A program made the translations under genes and the position numbers. A DNA stretch of 64,000 nt, from contig QJZR01000007.1 of assembly GCA_003246625.1 (NCBI GenBank), positions 1 through 64,000 on the forward strand, written 5' to 3'. The stretch comes from Alphaproteobacteria bacterium. Lineage in GTDB: Bacteria > Pseudomonadota > Alphaproteobacteria > Rhodospirillales > Rhodospirillaceae. The notes beneath the pieces were generated by a model. It saw only the letters and a list, made by a program, of their open reading frames with translations, was not told the origin of the DNA and did no database searches. Every line of letters begins with the position of its first letter. The first letter of the stretch is position 1. This document shows positions 17,091 to 24,175 of the stretch, in pieces.

Positions 17091-18976
17091 CGGTGCGAAT
17101 CCTCGTCGAGAAGGGGAAGCCACAAACGTTTCAGGGCGGCGGCGTCGAGGCCGCGTCCGATCGCCAGAACGAAGGGCGCTTCCGTGCTGGGCTTGGCCGC
17201 CGGTTCGCATCCGGCGCGGCCCGGCACGTACTGCACCACCTGCGGCCGGTCCTCGTCAACCAGGCGGGCGAGCCCCTTGATCCGCAGCACGCCGGGCGGG
17301 CTGGCCGCCAGGATCCGCATCAGCAGGTCGCGTTCGATGCGGGGGGCAAGGGCGAATCGCAACGCGGAAAAGCCCTCGTCCAGGTGGGTGACGCCGTGAT
17401 GGTGATGGTGGTGGTGCCCGTCCTCGCCGTGGTGGTGGCCGTGCGGGTGCTCGTGGTGGTGGTCGTGCGGGTGCTCGTGGTGGTGGTCGTGATGATGGCC
17501 GCCGCAGCCGCAGGCGCAGACAGGAGGCTCCCCGGCGTGGCGGGACAACCCCTCGCCGAGGACGGCGGGATTGACCCGTCCGTGCACCGCGGGAACGATC
17601 TGCGCCGTCGGGTTGCGGCGGCGGATTTCCGCCTCGATGGCGGCGCGCTCGGCGTCGTCCACCAGGTCGCATTTGTTGAGGATCACGGTGTCGGCGGCGG
17701 CGATCTGTTCCGCCGCGACCTCCGACGCGGTCAGGTTCTCGGCGAAGCGTTCGGCGTCGACCACCGCGATCACCGCGGCAAGTTCGGCCAGGTCGCCGAT
17801 TTCGTGGAATTCCTCCAGCATGTTCATCGGGTTGGCCAGACCGGTGGTTTCCAGGACGACGATTTCCGGGGCCAGCCCCTCGGCCAGTTGCCGCAGACCG
17901 CGGGTCAGGCTGCCCGCCAGGGTGCAGCAGACGCATCCGGCGTCAAGGGCCAGCACCGATTCGTCGCCTTCCAGCAGGTTGGCGTCCACCCCGGTCTCGC
18001 CGATTTCGTTCTGGATCACCGCCACCAGTTGGTCGCGGGCCAGGTGGAATTCGATGAACTGGTTGAGGAACGACGTCTTGCCCGAGCCGAGAAAGCCGCT
18101 CAGCACCACCAGGCGCGGCCGGGTCAGGGCGGCGGCGTCCGCCGCGTCCGGCGCTTCCGCATGGGCGGCGACGCGGGCGACGCGATAGGGGGCGGGGTCG
18201 GCGGCGATGCTCGCCTCGGGGCAGGCGGCGCGGCCGCCTTCGCCCCAGGTCAGAAGCTCGGTGCGCCGTTCCGCCTCGGCATCGGGGGCTTCGCCGAGGG
18301 AGCCGTCGGGGTGCCGCGTCCAGCGATTCGCCGGGGCCGTGGCGGCAAGCGGGGCGTCGGGGGGAACCCCCGCCGCCGCGGCGACCCCGGCGGCAAGCGC
18401 GCGGAACAGTTCGCGCGCCAGGTCGAAGGCGGGCAGGTCCTCTTCCAGGCCGCCCGGCGGCACCAGCCAGCCGCCGCCGGGGGCGGCGACGCCAGCGGGC
18501 ACCACGATGCGGCGGCGGGTCGGCGCGGTCAGCGCCAGGCCGAGGTCGCGCCCGGGATGGGTCAGCGCCAGGCGCATCTCGGCGATGGCGAAGTGCGCGG
18601 CGAATTCGGGGGCGGCGGGGAAGTCGCGGATGCGTTCCGCCGCGTCGCCTGCGGCGGCGGCCAGCGCGGCGGGCAGCGAGACGCGATCGATGATCGCCTC
18701 GTCGGGCGAGGGGAAATAGAACAGCCGGAAATCGGCGGTGGCGGTGGCGCCCGGCCGCGCCGCGAGGGGCAGCAGGCCGAAGACGCCGGGATGCGTCTTG
18801 ATCCGGCAGGTGAAGGCGCGGGCGAACGAGCCGCAGGGGGCCAGGCCCAGCCAGCCGGAAAGGCGGCGGAAGCCTCCGTCCATGCAGGCGGCGGTCATCC
18901 AGAGGGAGGGCAGGGCCAGCAGATCCGCTTCCGCCGGGATGCGGTCTGGATCGGGGCCGAAGAACGCGGCATGCAT
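17087..18976 (-). CDS. CobW/G3E GTPase with large unknown N-terminal domain and His-rich loop
   Basis: The 629-aa product is much longer than typical CobW/COG0523 proteins (about 320-400 aa). Residues 1-280 are an unrecognised domain without obvious membrane segments. The GTPase follows: Walker A GFLGSGKT (294-301), the metal-binding GCVCCT motif (347-352), ETTG and NKCD (434-437). Residues 493-527 are a histidine-rich loop with about 23 His in 34 residues, and CACGCG precedes it. A C-terminal CobW_C domain ends the protein. G3E GTPases insert or deliver metals (Zn, Co, Ni). The linked MBL-fold protein is a plausible client, by inference. The start ATG is at 18976. Confidence 0.88.
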   Translation of the reverse strand: MHAAFFGPDPDRIPAEADLLALPSLWMTAACMDGGFRRLSGWLGLAPCGSFARAFTCRIKTHPGVFGLLPLAARPGATATADFRLFYFPSPDEAIIDRVSLPAALAAAAGDAAERIRDFPAAPEFAAHFAIAEMRLALTHPGRDLGLALTAPTRRRIVVPAGVAAPGGGWLVPPGGLEEDLPAFDLARELFRALAAGVAAAAGVPPDAPLAATAPANRWTRHPDGSLGEAPDAEAERRTELLTWGEGGRAACPEASIAADPAPYRVARVAAHAEAPDAADAAALTRPRLVVLSGFLGSGKTSFLNQFIEFHLARDQLVAVIQNEIGETGVDANLLEGDESVLALDAGCVCCTLAGSLTRGLRQLAEGLAPEIVVLETTGLANPMNMLEEFHEIGDLAELAAVIAVVDAERFAENLTASEVAAEQIAAADTVILNKCDLVDDAERAAIEAEIRRRNPTAQIVPAVHGRVNPAVLGEGLSRHAGEPPVCACGCGGHHHDHHHEHPHDHHHEHPHGHHHGEDGHHHHHHHGVTHLDEGFSALRFALAPRIERDLLMRILAASPPGVLRIKGLARLVDEDRPQVVQYVPGRAGCEPAAKPSTEAPFVLAIGRGLDAAALKRLWLPLLDEDSHR

Positions 18977-19041
18977 GGGAGACCTCGTCGAAGGGGGAAG
19001 GAAAAGGGGCCGCGCGCGGCGCGCGCGGCCCGTCCCGTTGG

Positions 19042-20208
19042 TCAGAAGGTCAGGGTGTCGCCGTTCCCCAAGTAGTCCGGCGACGAGGTGCGGAAGCGCG
19101 CGGTGCCGCGCACCACCGGGTAACCGCGTTCGACGAACTTCTTGGCGGTGAGGTGGCCGGTGCAGTGGTTGCAGCCGACCTTCTCGAACTTCCATTTGCC
19201 GAGCGAGATGACCAGGTCGTCGTACTTCGGGTCCCAGTCCTCGAACGGCGAAATGTGCAGGCCGCCGTAGATGCCGTAGAAACGGTCGTTGTCGTACTTC
19301 AGCTTCTGGAACGCGGTGCTGGTCATCTGCAGGATGCCCTGATGGTTGCATCCCGAAACCAGGACCAGCCCCTTGTCCTTGACGTTGAAGGCGAGCGAGG
19401 TTTCGCCGAAGACGCGGCAGATGATCGGCACGTCGAACTTGACCAGCATCATGCCGGGGCGGATGACGGTCATTTCCTTGTCGACCTTGACCGGCTCGCC
19501 CTTGTAGCCGGAGTCCTTGATGTACTGCAGGCCTTCCTTGTAGAAGCCGTTGTGAATGTACATCGGCAGTTTGTTGTTGTACTTCATCGTCGCGGGCAGG
19601 CCCCAATAGTGGTCGAAGTGCTCGTGGGTGAGGATCAGGGCCTCGATCTCGCCCGACCGCAGCATCTGGTCGATGCCTTCGCGTTTGAAGCTCTGGTCCA
19701 TCCATTTGTAGGACCAGCCGGTGTCGAGCAGGTACTTGTGCTTGCTGCCGTCCAGGTCCTCGACCTCGATCAGGGTGGAGAAACCGCCCGGATTGTCGGG
19801 GTGGAGGGAGAGCTTCTCCTGGACCGCCCAGGCTTCCTCCAGGTCGTTCGGCAGCATCTTCTTGATGTTGGCGACGCCTTCCTCGTAGCTGCCCTTGCCG
19901 ACCCCCTTGCCGTTGCCGAAGGGGCCCCAGCCGATGGTGTACTGGTCGACCAACAGGCCGCCCGCCTTCTTGATGTCCTCCATCAGGTGGGCGTTGTTGA
20001 ACCAGCTGGTTTCGGAGATCGCGGTCACCTTGACGCTGCGTACCGCGCCGAAGTCCTGTTGCTGGCGGGTCACCTTGGCCAGACGGTCATAGGCCGAGCC
20101 GGTATAGGAATAGAGCCCCATCCCGGCCAGGGCCCCGCCGATCGCACCGGTGGCGACGCCCTTGACGAAGTCGCGGCGGGAAGTGGTGGTATCGTCTGTC
20201 ATTTTCAT
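19042..20208 (-). CDS. Tat-exported metallo-beta-lactamase-fold protein
   Basis: The 388-aa product starts with a twin-arginine signal (SRRDFVKG at 10-17, then GAIGGALAGMGLY), so it should be exported folded, with metal loaded in the cytoplasm. The metal-binding HEHFDH motif is at 195-200 (LTHEHFDHYWG), with LDTGW upstream, GCNHQG in the middle and GCNHCTGHLTAKKF near 343. The HCTG ending resembles the COG1237 (dihydropteroate-synthesis-like MBL) subgroup. The substrate is unknown. It lies 10 bp after the polytopic membrane gene and 65 bp before the CobW-like gene. Confidence 0.85.
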   Translation of the reverse strand: MKMTDDTTTSRRDFVKGVATGAIGGALAGMGLYSYTGSAYDRLAKVTRQQQDFGAVRSVKVTAISETSWFNNAHLMEDIKKAGGLLVDQYTIGWGPFGNGKGVGKGSYEEGVANIKKMLPNDLEEAWAVQEKLSLHPDNPGGFSTLIEVEDLDGSKHKYLLDTGWSYKWMDQSFKREGIDQMLRSGEIEALILTHEHFDHYWGLPATMKYNNKLPMYIHNGFYKEGLQYIKDSGYKGEPVKVDKEMTVIRPGMMLVKFDVPIICRVFGETSLAFNVKDKGLVLVSGCNHQGILQMTSTAFQKLKYDNDRFYGIYGGLHISPFEDWDPKYDDLVISLGKWKFEKVGCNHCTGHLTAKKFVERGYPVVRGTARFRTSSPDYLGNGDTLTF

Positions 20209-20218
20209 GCCTCCTTCC

Positions 20219-21625
20219 CTAGCGGATCATCTGGATATGGCCGAGCCACGGCAGGATGGAGATCACCCCGAAGTAGACGACCGCCCCGGCGACCGCGCCG
20301 ACCGCCAGACCCTTGGCCAGACCAGGCGTCCAGGTGACGTCGTGGGCAACGATGGTTTCCTCGACCTCTTCCAGTTCCGCGGAGGTCTTGGGAACCGCCT
20401 TCCATCCCGGCCAGCCGTCCATGAACCACATGTTGACCAGGAAGATGTTGATCAGCCAGATCATCGGGATCATCGGGAACTGCTGCGGATGCGACAGGCC
20501 CTTCTGGGTGCCGAGGATCAGGTGGGCGTAACGGTAGTAGAGGAAGTAGACCGCCGCGCCGATCGCCATGCTGAGCAGGGTGCGCAGGAAGACGTTGACC
20601 GGACGGCTGAACTTGTTCGGCCAGTTGCCGCCGTAGAAGCTGAGGGCGAGAACGCCGACCAGCCAGAAGATGGCGCTTTCGCCGACGTGCAGCCAGCGCC
20701 AGTCGGGCGCCATGTCGCGGCGGGTGCCGCGGATGTTGAGGCCCCAGGCCAGGTCCTGCACGTAGAACAGGAAGAAGCACATGCACAGGGCCACCGCGAT
20801 GATGCCGAAGAAGGCCGTGGTGCGGCGCAGCCAGTCGGTCTTGATCAGGTTGAAGGGATAGCGCTGCCAGATGCTTTCATAGACCCAGACGGTCACCGTG
20901 CAGCACATGATCCACGCGATGTGGAAGTTGCCGGACACGGTGTTGGCGAACTTCTCCCAATAGGGCGGGGTGATCGCGGTGTACTGCTGCCAGGGATAGA
21001 ACAGGATCGCCATGTGCGAGTGCATGGTGACGAAGTAGACGATGGTGCCGATGAAGAAGGTCACCACGATGATGGTGATGCCGCGCGCCGGTTGGTCCAG
21101 TTTCTGCCAGGGCGCGTTTTCGCAGGCGACCACCCAGCTGGGGGCCAGCCACGAGGCGATGGCGGCGAACATCATGATCGCCTCGGTCGCGTATTCCTCG
21201 GCGTAGAACTCGGTCAGTCCCATCGCATGCAGGCGGCTGGGGCTGAAATAGGCGATGCCGTACTGACCCAGGATGCCCTTGAAGAATCCTTCGATCAGCA
21301 GTTCCATCACCAAGACGCAGGCGGCGGTCAGGATCGCCCCCTTGACGACGGGATGGGTTTTGTTCAGCCAGCTGCGCTTGAAGGGCCAGAAGTCGAGAAT
21401 ATAGGCCAGCCAGATGAACATGATCAGAAGCCAGCGGCAGATCATGTAGCCGACATAGGGCGTATACATGCGCATAATGCCGCGCGGGTCCTGGAAGATC
21501 CACCAGGTGACGTAGAAAATAGCGAAGATCATGAGGAAGTTGGCTACTGCCGGCCACGGCCCGTCCCAGCGTTTGACGAGCTTACGGCTTTCGAGATAGC
21601 TTACCCCCCGATTGTCCGCTTCCAT
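20219..21625 (-). CDS. Polytopic inner-membrane protein of unknown family
   Basis: The 468-aa product has about ten or eleven hydrophobic segments, starting at about residues 28-44 and ending near 436-462. It is rich in Trp, Tyr and Met, with histidines in or near membrane segments (TMHSHMAIL, SGNFHIAWIM). I do not recognise the family. The start ATG at 21625 has the ideal Shine-Dalgarno AAGGAGG eight bases upstream; the ORF track runs on into the small gene. It precedes the Tat-exported MBL gene by 10 bp, so the two are probably partners: the membrane protein could import, anchor or transfer electrons to the periplasmic enzyme, but nothing in the sequence decides this. Confidence 0.75.
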   Translation of the reverse strand: MEADNRGVSYLESRKLVKRWDGPWPAVANFLMIFAIFYVTWWIFQDPRGIMRMYTPYVGYMICRWLLIMFIWLAYILDFWPFKRSWLNKTHPVVKGAILTAACVLVMELLIEGFFKGILGQYGIAYFSPSRLHAMGLTEFYAEEYATEAIMMFAAIASWLAPSWVVACENAPWQKLDQPARGITIIVVTFFIGTIVYFVTMHSHMAILFYPWQQYTAITPPYWEKFANTVSGNFHIAWIMCCTVTVWVYESIWQRYPFNLIKTDWLRRTTAFFGIIAVALCMCFFLFYVQDLAWGLNIRGTRRDMAPDWRWLHVGESAIFWLVGVLALSFYGGNWPNKFSRPVNVFLRTLLSMAIGAAVYFLYYRYAHLILGTQKGLSHPQQFPMIPMIWLINIFLVNMWFMDGWPGWKAVPKTSAELEEVEETIVAHDVTWTPGLAKGLAVGAVAGAVVYFGVISILPWLGHIQMIR

Positions 21626-21711
21626 GAGACAACCTCCTTGGTTTGGGATAATCCGGCGCGGGGGATATCGACTTGCCGGTCCTTTCCCCGCGCCGTTTCC
21701 GTTGCGTTGGT

Positions 21712-21912
21712 TTAGGGTTCTCCTGCCTTCAGGCCGAGCAGCTCGGGCAGTCGCTCGGGGTCCACGGTTGCGGGGTCGATGCCGCGCGCCATGGCCAGAC
21801 GGAACAGGTCGTTCATCACGGCCTCCTTCCGTTCCGTCAGGGCGGTCTTTTCCCCCTGCGGCGCATCGACCCGGAAGGGATTGATCCGGGAAAAGAACTG
21901 TCTGCGGTTCAT
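21712..21912 (-). CDS. Small conserved-looking 66-aa protein between the regulator and the membrane gene
   Basis: The product begins MNRRQFFSRINPF, then has a short charged linker and a compact C-terminal half (MNDLFRLAMARGIDPATVDPERLPELLGL). The twin Arg with Phe-Phe looks like a Tat start but no hydrophobic core follows, so export is unlikely. The ATG overlaps the regulator stop codon (ATGA), which supports real translation. I do not recognise it. A second ATG (MNDLF) could make an even shorter 34-aa protein. Confidence 0.6.
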   Translation of the reverse strand: MNRRQFFSRINPFRVDAPQGEKTALTERKEAVMNDLFRLAMARGIDPATVDPERLPELLGLKAGEP

Positions 21913-22583
21913 GCCACGTTCTCCCGCGGTGGCGCCGTTTCGGCGTGTCCCAGCATGGCGGCGAAGGCATCCAACCCGTGCGACGCCAGCGGCTGCGCGC
22001 GCCGGGCGTCGTGGGCCTGAATCGCCTGCAACAGGCTGACGTGCAGGGCGAAGAAGGCCTCCACCCCGGCCTTGTCCATGCTGGCGGCGGAGGCCAGGTG
22101 GCCGCGCGCCGCGGCGATTTCCTTCATCATCAATTCCAGGTACGGGTTCTCGGCCAGACCGGCGAGGACGACGAAGAAGGTGACGTATTCGCGTGCCGTC
22201 TGCGTCGCGTCGCGGTTGACCAGATAGCGACCCAGGCGGGCGGTGACGGTTTCCAGGCGGCGGCTCTGGTCGGCCTGACAGCGTTTGGCGGCGCGGGCGG
22301 CGAGATGCGGGCCGATGGCGCGCAGGGCGTCCATCGCGGCCTCGGCGTCGGCGTGCAGGCTTTGCCAGGGGGTGGGCGGCGTCAGGGAGAGGAGATAGCA
22401 GCCGCTGCGCTTGCGTACCTCGATCTGTCCCTGGGCGGCCAGCGAGACCAGGGATTCGCGCACGGTGTTGCGGCTGAATCCCAGGTTCTGGGCAAGTTCG
22501 CGTTCGCCGGGCAACCGGTCGCCTTCCCCCAGGTGGAGGGTGGCGACGAGGTCGAGGATGCGTTCGGTGCAGGCGTTGGCCAT
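21909..22583 (-). CDS. FadR/GntR-family transcriptional regulator
   Basis: The 224-aa product has an N-terminal winged helix (GDRLPGERELAQNLGFSRNTVRESLVSLAAQGQIEV at about 21-56) and an all-helical FCD-type effector-binding domain with FHVSL-like residues (FFALHVSLLQAIQAHDARRA near 180). Members bind small carboxylates, often via a metal held by His/Asp residues. It heads the minus-strand cluster, and a TGGT-N3-ACCA operator sits 9 bp before its start, so autoregulation and control of the whole cluster are likely. Confidence 0.9.
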   Translation of the reverse strand: MANACTERILDLVATLHLGEGDRLPGERELAQNLGFSRNTVRESLVSLAAQGQIEVRKRSGCYLLSLTPPTPWQSLHADAEAAMDALRAIGPHLAARAAKRCQADQSRRLETVTARLGRYLVNRDATQTAREYVTFFVVLAGLAENPYLELMMKEIAAARGHLASAASMDKAGVEAFFALHVSLLQAIQAHDARRAQPLASHGLDAFAAMLGHAETAPPRENVA

Positions 22584-22591
22584 GTCGTGCC

Positions 22592-22610
22592 TATCTGGTC
22601 CAACCAGATA
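22592..22610. promoter_or_regulatory. FadR-type operator 1 (TATCTGGT-CCA-ACCAGATA)
   Basis: Perfect 8-bp arms surround a 3-base centre, and the core TGGT-N3-ACCA is the classic FadR-subfamily operator. It lies 9 bp upstream of the regulator's own start codon, consistent with autorepression. Confidence 0.75.
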
Positions 22611-22813
22611 TCCCAGCGGTCGAGCAATCCCGGATCGGGAACACCTTCAGGTTACCCTATCCGAAGGGGGCGGGCCAAGCGGTTTTCTTTTCTGGTTGGG
22701 GCAGGGCGAATGTGGCGTTTTCCGCCTTTTTCTTTCCAGATAAATAGTCGTTCGCAACTGCTGCGGGGGATTGCGGCCTCCTCCTCCGGGTCGGAAAAGC
22801 GAGGGAATCCAGT

Positions 22814-22826
22814 CTGGTTGGACCAG
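22814..22826. promoter_or_regulatory. FadR-type operator 2 (CTGGT-TGG-ACCAG)
   Basis: A second copy of TGGT-N3-ACCA lies about 216 bp (centre to centre) upstream of operator 1 and directly after the stop codon of the PAS/GAF gene. A further half-site (TCTGGTTGG) lies near 22690. Two sites at this spacing could support looping or cooperative repression of the cluster promoter between them. Confidence 0.6.
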
Positions 22827-24113
22827 TTATTCCGCCACCGGGGGTTTCGGCAGGCCGGGCAGCACGCGCGGCAGTTCCGCCCACAGGCTTTCCGCCAGCC
22901 CGGTATAGGGGCCCAGGTCGGCCTCGCCGAAGGCGCGGGGACGGGTGGAACAGAAGATCAGGACCTCGCGCAGGACGCCTTCGACGAAGAACGGTAGGGC
23001 CAGGTACGAGCGGATGCCCTTGGGGATGAACAGCGCCCAGTCGATCGGCTTGATGCTTTTCGTGGTGTCCTCGACGATGATGTGGGGCAGGTCGAACAGC
23101 ACCATGTTCTCGGCGATCGAGCCGGGATAGGGGTGGGTGTCGTTGTCGTGCACGCTTTCGAAGGGCTCGCCGATGCCGGTCACCGCCACCCGTCCGTCGG
23201 CGATGAAGATCTGCGACAGCATCGCCGCGTCGGCGCGGCGGCCGGATGGCTGGTTGTCCAGCAGCACGCGCAACAGGCCGCGGATGTCGGTGGCGCGGGC
23301 CAGCCCCGCCGACACCTTGGGCGGCGGCGAGGGGATGGGGGACAGGTCGGCGTCCTTGGCGGGCTGGCGCGGGCTCATCGAGAACCACAGCAGGCTGCGC
23401 CCGTCGCGGTCGTAGGCGCGCACCCGGCTCATGCATACCACCGGCCGCCCCGCCGCGCCGCGGATGGACAGGATGCCGTTCCACGCGCGGGAGAACAGCA
23501 GCCGTTCATAGATGTCGCGCAAATAGGCGTCGGTGTTGGCGGCGAACAGATCGGACAGGGTCACCGGTTCGCCCTTGGCGTCGATGCCGAAGGCCTCGCG
23601 CGCGGCGGCGTTGGCGATGAACACCCGGCGGTCGGCGCTTTCCACCATGAATACCGGGTTGTCGAAGAGTTCGACGTGTTCGGCGATGCCGGTTTCGCTG
23701 CCGCGTTGCAGGATGCCGTTGGCCAGGCCGGTGCAGTCGGCGAGCAGGCCGAGATAGCAGAAGCTCATCTCCGGGTCGGGGGTGCCGAGGATATAGAGCC
23801 AGCGCATCAGGCCGTCGCGGCCGTGGGCGCGGAAGACCTCGGAAACCGGCTGGCGCTGGCGCATCCGTTCGTGAAAGCGGGCGAACACCGGACGGTCCTG
23901 CGCGGCGAGGATGGCCTCGGCGCCGGTGGCGTCCTGCAACAGGCGGGGGATGCTGTCCTCCAGTCCGGGGATGGCGTGGTCGGACAGGAAGGTGATTTCG
24001 TTCTTCACCAGGTCGGCGCGCCAGACCAGGGCGGGGACCGAACCCACGTCGCTGGCGAACAGGCGGAGCAGCCGGTCGTAGGGAAGTCCCCCGAATCGCG
24101 AGGTTTCGGACAT
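22827..24113 (-). CDS. PAS/GAF-domain sensory protein without visible output domain
   Basis: The 428-aa product has two PAS-like regions (about 25-120, and about 145-250 with ELFDNPVFMVESADRRVFIANAAAREAFG) and a C-terminal GAF-like region (LLRVLLDNQPSG... to FFVEGVLREVLIFCSTRPRAFGEADL, about 275-415). No kinase, GGDEF, EAL or HTH domain follows. I start at MSETSRFGG (24113); the 1528-aa ORF-track entry is a shadow of the kinase gene. It lies 62 bp downstream of the FIST kinase on the same strand, so it may be a sensory partner of that kinase. Confidence 0.75.
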   Translation of the reverse strand: MSETSRFGGLPYDRLLRLFASDVGSVPALVWRADLVKNEITFLSDHAIPGLEDSIPRLLQDATGAEAILAAQDRPVFARFHERMRQRQPVSEVFRAHGRDGLMRWLYILGTPDPEMSFCYLGLLADCTGLANGILQRGSETGIAEHVELFDNPVFMVESADRRVFIANAAAREAFGIDAKGEPVTLSDLFAANTDAYLRDIYERLLFSRAWNGILSIRGAAGRPVVCMSRVRAYDRDGRSLLWFSMSPRQPAKDADLSPIPSPPPKVSAGLARATDIRGLLRVLLDNQPSGRRADAAMLSQIFIADGRVAVTGIGEPFESVHDNDTHPYPGSIAENMVLFDLPHIIVEDTTKSIKPIDWALFIPKGIRSYLALPFFVEGVLREVLIFCSTRPRAFGEADLGPYTGLAESLWAELPRVLPGLPKPPVAE

Positions 24114-24175
24114 GACGGACCTTTCCGGCTGGTGGGGAATGGAAGAAAAAGTCTCGGCTTCGCGCGGCGGCCTTG

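Noticed and set aside
17398-17500. Tandem repeat or CRISPR-like array
   Set aside because: The repeated ggtggtg units are histidine codons of the CobW His-rich loop; no spacer-repeat pattern.
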